The notes under the pieces are model-generated. The model did no database searches. It worked only from the letters and a program-made list of their open reading frames with translations, and was not told where the DNA came from. The position numbers and the translations under genes were made by a program. A DNA stretch of 64,000 nucleotides from Variovorax paradoxus (lineage in GTDB: Bacteria; Pseudomonadota; Gammaproteobacteria; Burkholderiales; Burkholderiaceae_C), in NCBI RefSeq assembly GCF_030811855.1, contig NZ_JAUSRN010000001.1, forward strand, positions 744,001 to 808,000, in the 5' to 3' direction. Below, piece after piece: positions 51,560-59,611 of the stretch. The first letter of the stretch is position 1, and every line of letters starts with the position of its first letter.

Positions 51560-51907
51560 ATGAATTACCAAGGTAGCTGCCATTGCGGCCGAATTGCCTT
51601 CGAAGTCGAAGGTGACATCCAAGGTGCGATGGCATGCAATTGCTCGATGTGCCAGCGCAGGGGATCGCTGCTGTGGTTCGTGCCGCACGATCGCCTCACG
51701 CTGAAGACGCCGCCCGAGGACATGAGCACGTACATGTTCAACAAGCATGTGATCTCGCATCGCTTCTGCGCCGTCTGCGGCATTCACACCTTCGGCGAGG
51801 GCACCGATCCGAAGGGCAACAAGACGGCGGCCATCAACATCCGCTGCCTCGAGGGCATTGATCTCGACGCGGTGCCGGTGCAGCATTTCGACGGGCGCTC
51901 GAAGTAA
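51560..51907 (+). CDS. GFA/CENP-V-type zinc protein
   Basis: The protein has 115 residues and starts MNYQGSCHCGRIAFEVEGDI. The zinc motifs are complete: CHCG (residues 7-10), CNCSMCQRRG and FCAVCGIHTF. That is the fold of the glutathione-dependent formaldehyde-activating family, which binds zinc in a beta-tent. Real formaldehyde activity is unproven for most members. Tight spacing (35 bp before, 38 bp after) suggests cotranscription with the hydrolase and the VOC protein. Confidence 0.85.
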   Translation: MNYQGSCHCGRIAFEVEGDIQGAMACNCSMCQRRGSLLWFVPHDRLTLKTPPEDMSTYMFNKHVISHRFCAVCGIHTFGEGTDPKGNKTAAINIRCLEGIDLDAVPVQHFDGRSK

Positions 51908-51945
51908 GTCCGAGGTCCTGTCACCCCCAACCTAGGAGAACCAGG

Positions 51946-52425
51946 ATGACCAGTAAGAACACGATCTGTCTTTGGTACGACGGCACCGCGCTGGATGCCG
52001 CGAAGTTCTACGCCGACATATTCCCCGACAGCGCGGTGGGCGCTGTCCATCGCGCCCCCGGCGACTACCCCGCCGGCAAAGAGGGCGACATCCTGACGGT
52101 CGAGTTCACGGTCATGGGCATTCCGTGTCTCGGCCTGAATGGCGGCCCGGCGTTCAAGCACAACGAGGCTTTTTCATTCCAGGTTGCGACCGACAACCAG
52201 TCCGAGACGGACCGCCTGTGGGACGCGATCATCAAAAACGGCGGCCAGGAAAGCGCCTGCGGCTGGTGCAAGGACAAGTGGGGACTGTCCTGGCAGATCA
52301 CGCCGCGGGCGCTGATAGAGGCAATCGCAGACCCTGATCCCGCAGCGGCCAAGCGCGCGTTCGAAGCCATGATGGAGATGACAAAGATCGACATCGCAAA
52401 GATCGAGGCGGCTCGGCGCGGCTGA
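51946..52425 (+). CDS. VOC-fold protein, PhnB/3-demethylubiquinone-methyltransferase-like
   Basis: The protein has 159 residues. It begins MTSKNTICLWYDGTALDAAK and continues FYADIFPDSAVGAV, with FTVMGIPCLGLNGGPAFKHN, and NEAFSFQVATDNQSETDRLW, then GLSWQITPRALIEAI. This is the PhnB-like VOC family, once called 3-demethylubiquinone-9 3-methyltransferase, which has a betaalphabetabetabeta module and unknown substrates. No metal triad typical of glyoxalase I is obvious. It may be a binding or isomerase-like protein. Confidence 0.82.
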   Translation: MTSKNTICLWYDGTALDAAKFYADIFPDSAVGAVHRAPGDYPAGKEGDILTVEFTVMGIPCLGLNGGPAFKHNEAFSFQVATDNQSETDRLWDAIIKNGGQESACGWCKDKWGLSWQITPRALIEAIADPDPAAAKRAFEAMMEMTKIDIAKIEAARRG

Positions 52426-52471
52426 AACCCAGCTCGCATCAAAAAGCGCTGTACATGCGCTGAAAATATCG

Positions 52472-52490
52472 TATGATACACATCATGCGA
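52472..52490. promoter_or_regulatory. Repeated TATGAT...CATCATGCGA motif at the TetR start
   Basis: TATGATACACATCATGCGA includes the probable start codon of the TetR gene. The same motif, 16 of 19 bases, occurs at 53113-53131 before the oxidoreductase gene. It is a good candidate for the TetR binding site, with autorepression. Confidence 0.5.
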
Positions 52491-53072
52491 ACCGCAAAAC
52501 ACAACGCCAGGACAGCCGCCAAGGAGGCCTCGCACGAGCGCATCGTGTCAGCGGCTGCCCGTGCGATCCGTCGCAGTGGCTACGACGGCACCGGTGTGGC
52601 CGACATCATGAAGGAGGCCGGCCTGACCCACGGCGCCTTCTATGCCCACTTTCCGTCCCGCGAGGCCATGCTGGCCGAAGCAGCGGCCCGGGCTTGCGCC
52701 GAAACAGCCGCCGCGACCGCCGGCGTGGTTTCCCGCGTGCCGGCGGAGCAGGCCTTGAGCTCCATGCTGCGTACCTACCTGTCGCCCGAGCACCTGGCGC
52801 AGGTGGAGCTGGGCTGCCCCCTGGCCGCGCTGGGATCGGAGACGCCCCGCCAAGCGGCGGAAGTACGCCGCGTGACCACGCGGCACATCAAGGAAATGAT
52901 CGATTTCGTCGCCCGCCAATCGCCGGACTGGGGTCAGCCTGCTGCCCACGAACGAGCGCTCGTGACCGTCGCCACCATGGTGGGGACGCTGATGTTGGCG
53001 CGCGCGGTCGATGAACCCGCACTGTCGGCCAGCCTGTGCGAGGCGGCGCTGAAGCACCTGCCCCCGCGTTGA
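52485..53072 (+). CDS. TetR-family regulator
   Basis: The protein has 195 residues from ATG 52485 (MRTAKHNARTAAKEASHER); ATG 52473 is an alternative. The TetR helix-turn-helix is RIVSAAARAIRRSGYDGTGV followed by ADIMKEAGLTHGAFYAHFPS, which is the AcrR-like KEAGLTHGAFYAHF pattern. The ligand domain holds an ELGCPLAALGSE segment with a Cys and an E-A-L-tail. The regulator is followed by an MDR oxidoreductase, an SDR and an alpha/beta hydrolase on the same strand; it probably represses that set in response to a quinone, enone or aldehyde. No clear ribosome site is seen, so its mRNA might be leaderless. Confidence 0.85.
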   Translation: MRTAKHNARTAAKEASHERIVSAAARAIRRSGYDGTGVADIMKEAGLTHGAFYAHFPSREAMLAEAAARACAETAAATAGVVSRVPAEQALSSMLRTYLSPEHLAQVELGCPLAALGSETPRQAAEVRRVTTRHIKEMIDFVARQSPDWGQPAAHERALVTVATMVGTLMLARAVDEPALSASLCEAALKHLPPR

Positions 53073-53112
53073 AGCCAGGTCGTGAAGCAGCGCCATTTTT
53101 TTCGCCCCTAAA

Positions 53113-53131
53113 TATGATGATCATCATGCGA
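53113..53131. promoter_or_regulatory. Second TATGAT...CATCATGCGA motif, upstream of the oxidoreductase
   Basis: TATGATGATCATCATGCGA contains the perfect palindrome ATGATGATCATCAT (53114-53127). It lies 76 bp before the oxidoreductase ATG. Its ATG at 53125 begins a 20-codon frame (MRQRKLAISNRLLRSARKPV) that ends at 53187. It pairs with the site at the TetR start as the probable operator. Confidence 0.6.
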
Positions 53132-53206
53132 CAAAGAAAACTGGCGATATCAAACCGCCTACTGCGATCCGCTCGCAAACCCGTGTAAGCCCCAACAAGG
53201 AAAGAA

Positions 53207-54208
53207 ATGAAAGCGCTCACCTTCAAACGCTACGGCAAGTCGCCCGAGATCGGCTTCACCGACGTTCCCCGTCCCACGCTGAAGCCCGACGAAATGCTGG
53301 TGCAGGTCCACGCAGCGGGCGTGAACCCCATCGACAACATGATTCCGACAGGGCTCTTCAAAGCCGTCGTGAAGTTCGAGTTTCCAGCCACGCTGGGCAG
53401 CGATCTGGCCGGTGTGGTGACCGAGGTCGGCAGCCGCGTGACCCGCTTCAAACCAGGCGATGCGGTCTTTGCCAGCATCTTCGACCTGGGCACGGGCTCG
53501 ATCGCCGAGTTCGCGGTGGTACCGGAGCGCGCTGCCGCGCTGAAGCCGGCCAACCTGGACTTCGTGCAAGCCGCATCGATCCCCATGGTCGGGCTCACCT
53601 CGTGGCAAGCGCTGAAGGAACGCCTGAAGCTTCAAGCCGGCCAGAAGGTGTTCATCCCGGCGGGCTCCGGCGGCATTGGCACCTTTGCGATCCAGCTGGC
53701 CAAGCACCTGGGCGCCAAGGTGGGAACGACCACCAGCACGGGCAATGTCGAACTGGTGCGCAGCCTCGGCGCGGACGAGATCGTCGACTACAAGAAGCAG
53801 GAATTCGAGAACGTGCTGCGCGGCTACGACGCGGTGCTTGGTACGGTCAGAGGTGATGCGATGGAGAAATCTGTCGGCATCCTCAAGCCGCGGGGCGCAA
53901 TGGTTTCGCTGGTCGGGCCGCTTGACGCGCCTTTCGCTCGGGCGCGACGGCTGAACTTCGTCCTGACGTTCGTCTTCGCGATGATGAGCCGAAAAATCAA
54001 GCGCCTGGCGAAAGAGAACGGCGTCACCTACTCGTTTCTCTTTGCCCGCCCCGATGGCAATCAACTCGCCGAGATTGGCGAACTGCTCAAGGCCGAGCGC
54101 ATCCGGCCGGTGATCGACAAGGTGTTTCCGTTCGAGCAAGCCAAGGAAGCACTTGAATACCTCGCCCAGGGACGTTCCAGGGGCAAGGTCGTCGTCAAGG
54201 TGCGATAG
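53207..54208 (+). CDS. NADP-dependent MDR-family oxidoreductase (quinone oxidoreductase-like)
   Basis: The protein has 333 residues. It has MKALTFKRYGKSPEIGFTDV, then HAAGVNPIDNMIPTGLF and the GroES-like TLGSDLAGVVTEVGSRVTRF, and a Rossmann fold with IPAGSGGIGTFAIQLAKHLG. There are no zinc-binding Cys clusters, so it is the zinc-free quinone oxidoreductase/enone reductase branch. It should reduce quinones or alpha,beta-unsaturated carbonyls with NADPH. It stands 76 bp after a palindromic site and is followed by an SDR and a hydrolase, which resembles a detoxification set. Confidence 0.85.
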   Translation: MKALTFKRYGKSPEIGFTDVPRPTLKPDEMLVQVHAAGVNPIDNMIPTGLFKAVVKFEFPATLGSDLAGVVTEVGSRVTRFKPGDAVFASIFDLGTGSIAEFAVVPERAAALKPANLDFVQAASIPMVGLTSWQALKERLKLQAGQKVFIPAGSGGIGTFAIQLAKHLGAKVGTTTSTGNVELVRSLGADEIVDYKKQEFENVLRGYDAVLGTVRGDAMEKSVGILKPRGAMVSLVGPLDAPFARARRLNFVLTFVFAMMSRKIKRLAKENGVTYSFLFARPDGNQLAEIGELLKAERIRPVIDKVFPFEQAKEALEYLAQGRSRGKVVVKVR

Positions 54209-54255
54209 CGGTAAGCGGTATTGGTCCCCCTTTTTCTTTTTATTTGGAGATTCTC

Positions 54256-54960
54256 ATGAAGATCGAAAATTCCGTCGCCCTCGTCACGGGCGCCAATCGC
54301 GGCATCGGCCTGGCATTCGCACGCGATCTGCTCGCTCGCGGTGCCCGCAAGGTCTACGTGGGTGCACGCGACCCCGCGACCGTCACGCAAGCGGGCGTCC
54401 AGGCCCTGCGGCTCGACGTCAACAAGCCGGAAGACGTGGCGGCTGCCGCGGCGCTGGCGACCGACGTGACGCTGGTGATCAACAACGCAGGCATTGCCCA
54501 GCCCGGCGGCTTTCTCGCGGCCGACAGCGAAGAAATCGCACGGCGCATCTTCGAGACCAACTTCTTCGCCGTGCTGCGCGTGAGCAGGGCCTTCGCGCCG
54601 ATTCTCAAGGCCAACGGCGGCGGCGCACTGCTCAACGTCTTGTCGGTTGCGTCATGGGTGAATGGCGGCGAACTGGCCGCCTATTCGGCGAGCAAATCCG
54701 CCGCCTGGTCGCTCACCAATGCGCTTCGCACCGAACTGTCGGCGCAGAAGACCCAGGTGCTCGGGCTGCACATGGCCTATGTCGACACCGACCTCACGCG
54801 CGGCTTTGACGTACCCAAGTCGAGCGCCGAGGACATCGTCGCGCGCGCGCTCGACGGACTCGAAGCCGGCCTCGACGAAGTGCTGGCCGACGAACTGACC
54901 CAGCAGGTCAAGCGCGGGATGACGGCGCCCAGGCCCAGCTATCTGCCGCAGGCGGCCTGA
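54256..54960 (+). CDS. SDR-family oxidoreductase
   Basis: The protein has 234 residues from ATG 54256, with GGAG six bases upstream. The SDR marks are complete: TGANRGIG (residues 10-17), NNAG near residue 76, and YSASKSAAWSLTNALRTELS near 139, with Tyr and Lys. It reduces or oxidises an alcohol/ketone with NAD(P). It is a single-domain classical SDR without a C-terminal extension. The 47-bp spacing to the upstream MDR gene and 29 bp to the hydrolase indicate one operon. Confidence 0.85.
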   Translation: MKIENSVALVTGANRGIGLAFARDLLARGARKVYVGARDPATVTQAGVQALRLDVNKPEDVAAAAALATDVTLVINNAGIAQPGGFLAADSEEIARRIFETNFFAVLRVSRAFAPILKANGGGALLNVLSVASWVNGGELAAYSASKSAAWSLTNALRTELSAQKTQVLGLHMAYVDTDLTRGFDVPKSSAEDIVARALDGLEAGLDEVLADELTQQVKRGMTAPRPSYLPQAA

Positions 54961-54989
54961 ACCGTTCGCGCACCCCTGGAGATCATGCA

Positions 54990-55958
54990 ATGCGTCATTC
55001 GTCCAAAGCCGCCGCGCTCGCTCTCGTGCTAGCGGGATCCACCATTTCGCAGTCGGCGGGGGCCGCCGATGCACCGTCCGACGGCGCGAAGTCCCGTGCG
55101 CCGGTGTCGGACCAGGTGGCGCGCGTCACCTGGGCCAACGTTCCCACGCAATTCATCTCCGCGGGCGGCATCGATTTCGCGTACCGCGAAATGGGAACGC
55201 AGAACGGCGGCACGCCCGTGGTGTTTCTGGTCCACCTGGCCGCCGTGCTGGACAACTGGGACCCGCGCGTCATGGACGGCATTGCGGCCAAGCACCACGT
55301 GATCGCCTTCGACAACCGCGGCGTCGGGGCAACCAGCGGATCGCCGTCCAGTTCGATGGAGCAGATGGCCGACGACGCGATCACCTTCGTCAAGGCGAAG
55401 GGGTTCGAACGGGTCGACCTCTTCGGCTTCTCGATGGGTGGAATGATCGCCCAGGAGATGGTGCTCAAGGAGCCGCGACTCGTGCGCAAGATGATCCTCG
55501 CGGGCACGGGCCCCGCCGGCGGCGAGGGCATCAGCACGGTGGCCCGCATTGCAAACTACGACCTGCTGCGCGGCTTGTTCACCGGCCAGGATCCAAAGCA
55601 ATTCCTGTTCTTCACCCGCACGCCAGGCGGCATCGAAGCGGGCAAGGCTTTTCTCCAGCGGTTGAAGGAACGTTCGGAGAATCGCGACAAGGAGATCACT
55701 CTCAGCGCGTACGCGGCGCAGTTGCGGGCGCTGGGGGCATGGGGCCGGAAGGAACCTGCCGACCTTTCTGTGGTGAAGCAACCCGTGCTCGTCGCCAACG
55801 GCGACGACGACCGGATGGTGCCTACCTCGAACACGCGGGACCTGGCGCGGCGGCTGCCCAACAGCACCCTGGTCATCTATCCCGATGCCGGCCACGGCGG
55901 GGTGTTCCAGTTCCACGCCGAGTTCGTACCCACGGCGCTCGAATTCCTCGCCCGATAG
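54990..55958 (+). CDS. Secreted alpha/beta hydrolase
   Basis: The protein has 322 residues with a signal peptide ending near SAGAAD (residue 26). It shows VFLVHLAAVLDNWDPRVMDG where the usual HG-G oxyanion reads VHLAA, then IAFDNRGVGATSGSPSSSME and the nucleophile elbow FGFSMGGMIAQ (G-x-S-x-G). The acid is in VLVANGDDDRMVP and the His in YPDAGHGGVFQ. A GFSMGG elbow marks typical serine hydrolases/haloperoxidase-like esterases. It ends the TetR-controlled set; export to the periplasm distinguishes it from the other members. Confidence 0.82.
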   Translation: MRHSSKAAALALVLAGSTISQSAGAADAPSDGAKSRAPVSDQVARVTWANVPTQFISAGGIDFAYREMGTQNGGTPVVFLVHLAAVLDNWDPRVMDGIAAKHHVIAFDNRGVGATSGSPSSSMEQMADDAITFVKAKGFERVDLFGFSMGGMIAQEMVLKEPRLVRKMILAGTGPAGGEGISTVARIANYDLLRGLFTGQDPKQFLFFTRTPGGIEAGKAFLQRLKERSENRDKEITLSAYAAQLRALGAWGRKEPADLSVVKQPVLVANGDDDRMVPTSNTRDLARRLPNSTLVIYPDAGHGGVFQFHAEFVPTALEFLAR

Positions 55959-56014
55959 GCCTCCTGGACGCGTCCTCGCCAAGAGCAGGGAATCAAGCGC
56001 GTCGCTTCAACCGC

Positions 56015-57397
56015 TCAAGCGCCGGGCGTGCCGGGCACCCCCGTTATCGCCTTGTTCAACGCAGCAACAGCCTCCGCCCGCTGCGCCGAGGCCGACGCCG
56101 ACCTGTCGTGCTGGATGAGCAGTACCGCGACCATGCCGATGACCGCTGGAATCGCGATGGCGATGAAGTTCTGGTGCAGCGGAAGACTCATGCCCACCAG
56201 CACGCCGATCAGGATGGGGGCGAGGATCGCGCCGCTGCGGCCGACGCCCAACGCCCACCCGAGGCCGGTGGCACGCACGGCCATCGGATAGAACTGCCCA
56301 GCGTAGGCATTGGCCACGATCTGAGTGCCGATGGTCGAGGCACCGGCCAGTCCGATGAGGACGAAGAGCGCAGGCGTCGGCATCTTGTAGCCCAGCAGCG
56401 TGAGCGAAACGGCTGCCAGCGCATACATCCCGGCGAGCACGTACTTGATGTGGAAGCGGTCGGCGAGCCATCCGCCGGCGATGGCGCCAACCATGGCGCC
56501 GACATTCAGCACCAAGACGAAGGTCAGGGCCGAGCCGAGGCTGTAGCCCGCGCTCGCCATGAGCTTGGTGAGCCACGAACTCAGCGCGAAGACCATGAAC
56601 AGGCACATGAAGAACGCGATCCAGAACATCACCGTGCTGAAGCCGCGGCCGTCGTAGAAGAGATGCTTGATCGGCGCGCTGTCGGCCCGGTCCTTCACCG
56701 GCACCACGAAGTTGTCGGTCGCCGATGGTTGATAGTTCGGGTCGAGGCGCGAGACGATTTTCTTGAGTTCTTCGGTGCGGCCCTTGGCCAGCAGGAACGG
56801 CATTGATTCAGGCATCGACTTGAGGATGAGCGGAATCAGCAGCACCGGCAGGCCGGCCGCGAAGAAGACCGATTGCCAGCCGTAGCTCTCGATCAGGCCC
56901 TTGCCGAGGATCGCCGCGATGATGCCCCCGACGGCATAGCCGCTGAACATCAGCGTCACGAGGGTGGACCGGATCTTCTTCGGCGAATACTCGGTCATCT
57001 GCGCCACCACGTTCGGCATCACACCTCCGATGCCGAGCCCGGCCAGGAAGCGCATCGCGCTGAATGCGACGGGGCTCTCGGCCAGCCCTGCGGCAGCGGT
57101 GAAGACGCTGAAGAAGCCCACGCAGATGGCGATCGCCCAGCGGCGGCCAATGCGGTCGGCAATGGTGCCCATGAAGATGGCCCCAAACATCATGCCGAAG
57201 AGCGCGGAGCTGACCATGAACCCGGCATTGGTCGCATCGACGCCCATCTTCTTCATGATCGACGGCAGTGCGATGCCCACCACCGCGAGGTCGTAGCCGT
57301 CGAACACGATGATGAGCGCGCACCAGAGCAGCACCAGGCCGTGGAAGCGGTTGAAGCGGGCATTGTCAGCCAGCTTGTGAAGGTCGATTTGGCGCAT
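56015..57397 (-). CDS. graK: Aromatic acid:H+ symporter (AAHS MFS), probable gamma-resorcylate transporter
   Basis: The protein has 460 residues and twelve hydrophobic segments. It begins MRQIDLHKLADNARFNRFHG, a typical AAHS cytoplasmic start, with the helix-1 signature FDGYDLAVVGIALPSIMKKM. The loop 2-3 motif is MGTIADRIGRRWAI, and DRFHIKYVLAGMYAL is in the loop 8-9 position. AAHS members (PcaK, BenK and relatives) take up hydroxybenzoates with protons. Divergence from graF across 330 bp suggests uptake of 2,6-dihydroxybenzoate; in the Rhizobium gra cluster the transporter is called GraK, hence the symbol. Confidence 0.82.
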   Translation of the reverse strand: MRQIDLHKLADNARFNRFHGLVLLWCALIIVFDGYDLAVVGIALPSIMKKMGVDATNAGFMVSSALFGMMFGAIFMGTIADRIGRRWAIAICVGFFSVFTAAAGLAESPVAFSAMRFLAGLGIGGVMPNVVAQMTEYSPKKIRSTLVTLMFSGYAVGGIIAAILGKGLIESYGWQSVFFAAGLPVLLIPLILKSMPESMPFLLAKGRTEELKKIVSRLDPNYQPSATDNFVVPVKDRADSAPIKHLFYDGRGFSTVMFWIAFFMCLFMVFALSSWLTKLMASAGYSLGSALTFVLVLNVGAMVGAIAGGWLADRFHIKYVLAGMYALAAVSLTLLGYKMPTPALFVLIGLAGASTIGTQIVANAYAGQFYPMAVRATGLGWALGVGRSGAILAPILIGVLVGMSLPLHQNFIAIAIPAVIGMVAVLLIQHDRSASASAQRAEAVAALNKAITGVPGTPGA

Positions 57398-57727
57398 GAC
57401 GCTTGTCTCCGATTCGAATGGCAAAGATGCCTGATGCACCGCCCCTGGTCTCGCAACGGGGAGTTGCACAGCTGTGCGGCGATGTTGGCGATCATGGTCT
57501 TGCCGGCCCGGCGGGTCCAACGCATTTTCCGGATGCCCTTTATGCGGCCTGTGAATGTTGGGGCGGGTCTACCCACGGGTCACGCCCGCTCGGTGCCGAT
57601 GCCGCCCGCCATGCGATCTCCGAATGCGCGCTATCACCGATCTTTGTTGGACCCTTTTCACCCGCTCTCATAGATTGACCGGCAGGTTGAGCGCCGCTGT
57701 GGCGCTGCCCGTACAAAGGAGACAGGT
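57398..57727. promoter_or_regulatory. 330-bp divergent control region, graK / graF
   Basis: No gene is supported here. It must carry promoters for the transporter and for graFBC and binding sites for the LysR or MarR protein of the cluster. AAAGGAGACAGGT before graF (57714-57726) is a strong ribosome site. A few short AT tracts lie near 57605-57680, but no convincing palindrome was found. Confidence 0.45.
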
Positions 57728-58711
57728 ATGCAAGGAAAGATCGGGCTCGAAGAACATTTCGCGATTCCAGAAACGCTGCAGGACTCGGCCGGCTTCGTGC
57801 CCGGCGCGTATTGGCGGGAGCTCAGCATGCGCCTTCTGGACCTTCATGACGTGCGCCTGCGCCAGATGGACGCGAACGGCATGGAGATGATGATCCTCTC
57901 GCTGAACGCGCCCGCCGTGCAGGCGGTGCCGGACCCCAAGAAAGCGTATGAGCTCGCGGTGCGCGCCAATGATTTTCTTGCCGAGCAGGTGGCAAAGCGG
58001 CCCGACCGCTTCCAGGCCTTCGCCGCCCTGCCGATGCAGGACCCCGACAAGGCCACGCAGGAGCTCGAGCGCTGCATGACCGAGCTCGGCTTTCGCGGCG
58101 CGCTGGTCAATGGCTTCTCGCAGGTCGGCACGCCCGACAACGCCGTCTACTACGACGCGCCGCAGTACGCATCGTTCTGGGCCGCGGCGGAACGTCTCGA
58201 CGCGCCCTTCTACCTGCATCCGCGCAATCCGCTCGCAAGCTGGGCGCAGATCTACGAAGGCCATCCATGGCTGCTCGGCCCCACCTGGGCCTTTGCGCAG
58301 GAAACCGCCGTTCACGCGCTGCGCCTGATGGCGAGCGGCCTCTTCGATCGGCATCCGGGCCTCAAGATCATCCTCGGCCACCTGGGCGAAGGGCTGCCCT
58401 ACAACATGTGGCGCGTCGACCACCGCAACGCCTGGGTCGAGGCGCCCAAGGGCTACCCGGCCAAGCGCAAGCTGTGCGACTACTTCAACGAAAACTTCTA
58501 TCTCACGACGTCGGGCAACTTCCGCACCCAGACGCTGATCGATGCGATGCTGGAGATCGGATCGGACCGGATTCTGTTCTCGACCGACTGGCCTTTCGAG
58601 AACATCGACCACGCGTCCAACTGGTTCAACGACACGAGCATCAGCGAGGCCGATCGCAAGAAGATCGGTCGCACCAACGCGCTGTCGCTGTTCAAGCTGC
58701 CGCAATCCTGA
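57728..58711 (+). CDS. graF: Gamma-resorcylate (2,6-dihydroxybenzoate) decarboxylase
   Basis: The enzyme has 327 residues, the usual length of this amidohydrolase-superfamily decarboxylase. It starts MQGKIGLEEHFAIPETLQDS, which is nearly the Rhizobium sequence as I remember it. The metal and catalytic residues all fall at the published positions: Glu8, His10, His164 (FYLHPRNP), His218 (LGHLGEG) and Asp287 (FSTDWPFEN). It splits 2,6-dihydroxybenzoate to resorcinol and CO2 without an organic cofactor. It is first of a tight graF-graB-graC set, with 26 bp to graB. Confidence 0.95.
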   Translation: MQGKIGLEEHFAIPETLQDSAGFVPGAYWRELSMRLLDLHDVRLRQMDANGMEMMILSLNAPAVQAVPDPKKAYELAVRANDFLAEQVAKRPDRFQAFAALPMQDPDKATQELERCMTELGFRGALVNGFSQVGTPDNAVYYDAPQYASFWAAAERLDAPFYLHPRNPLASWAQIYEGHPWLLGPTWAFAQETAVHALRLMASGLFDRHPGLKIILGHLGEGLPYNMWRVDHRNAWVEAPKGYPAKRKLCDYFNENFYLTTSGNFRTQTLIDAMLEIGSDRILFSTDWPFENIDHASNWFNDTSISEADRKKIGRTNALSLFKLPQS

Positions 58712-58737
58712 GCCGCGCCCGAAAGCCAAGGTCATCC

Positions 58738-59607
58738 ATGATCGACATCGACGAGTGGACCATCACCAGCGCCGCGCTCAAGGCGCAAGGCGCAACGCCC
58801 AACCCGCGCCTGAAGACGGTGATGGACAGCCTGGTGCGGCATTTGCACGACTTTGCGCGCGAGGTACAGCTCACCGAAGCCGAGTGGTCGCAGGGCATCG
58901 ACTTTCTCACGGCCGCCGGAAAGATCACCGACGACAAGCGCCAGGAATTCATCCTGCTGTCCGACGTGCTGGGCTTGTCGACGCTCGTCACCGCGCAGTG
59001 CAACCGGCGCCCTTCGGGCTGCACCGAGGCCACGGTGTTCGGGCCCTTCTACGTACCCGATGCGCCGGAGTACGAGCATGGCGACGACATTGCGAACGGA
59101 GCGAGCGGCGAACCCTGCTTCGTCAGCGGAACCATCCGCGGCATCGACGGCGAGCGCATTGCCCATGCAAGCATCGACGTGTGGCAGTCCGACGATGAGG
59201 GCTGGTACGACGTGCAACGCCCCGAGCTGGACCATGCGCAGGGTCGGGGACACCTGACGAGCCTCGAAGACGGGCGCTATAACTTCAAATCGATCGTTGC
59301 CGTGCCCTATGCCATTCCCCATGACGGCCCGGTCGGGCAGTTGCTGGAGCAGCTCGGCCGCCACCCGTGGCGTCCTGCGCACCTGCATTTCATGATCAAG
59401 GCAACAGGCTACGAAACGCTCATCACCCACGTGTTCCGCGCGGGCGGCAGCTATCTGGCCTCGGATGCCGTGTTCGGCGTGCGCTCCTCGCTCATCGCCG
59501 ACTGGAAGCGCCACGAGCCCGGCGTGGCTCCGGACGGAACGCGCATGGACATACCGTTCTACACGCTCGATTACGACTTCGTATTGAACAGCGTGCCGAG
59601 GGACTAG
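58738..59607 (+). CDS. graB: Hydroxyquinol 1,2-dioxygenase
   Basis: The protein has 289 residues and is an intradiol ring-cleavage enzyme. Iron ligands of the family are at Tyr157 (GWYDVQ), Tyr191 (VPYAIP), His215 and His217 (RPAHLHFMI), with the usual spacing. The N-terminal helical dimer domain is KTVMDSLVRHLHDFAREVQL. It cleaves hydroxyquinol (1,2,4-trihydroxybenzene) to maleylacetate. The gene lies between graF and graC, with only 4 bp to graC, which supports hydroxyquinol rather than catechol as substrate. Confidence 0.92.
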   Translation: MIDIDEWTITSAALKAQGATPNPRLKTVMDSLVRHLHDFAREVQLTEAEWSQGIDFLTAAGKITDDKRQEFILLSDVLGLSTLVTAQCNRRPSGCTEATVFGPFYVPDAPEYEHGDDIANGASGEPCFVSGTIRGIDGERIAHASIDVWQSDDEGWYDVQRPELDHAQGRGHLTSLEDGRYNFKSIVAVPYAIPHDGPVGQLLEQLGRHPWRPAHLHFMIKATGYETLITHVFRAGGSYLASDAVFGVRSSLIADWKRHEPGVAPDGTRMDIPFYTLDYDFVLNSVPRD

Positions 59608-59611
59608 AGGC

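Noticed and set aside
57406-57673. Plus-strand frame in the graK/graF gap, residues GELHSCAAMLAIMVL and on
   Set aside because: No ribosome site or domain; the start lies inside the antisense of the transporter gene.
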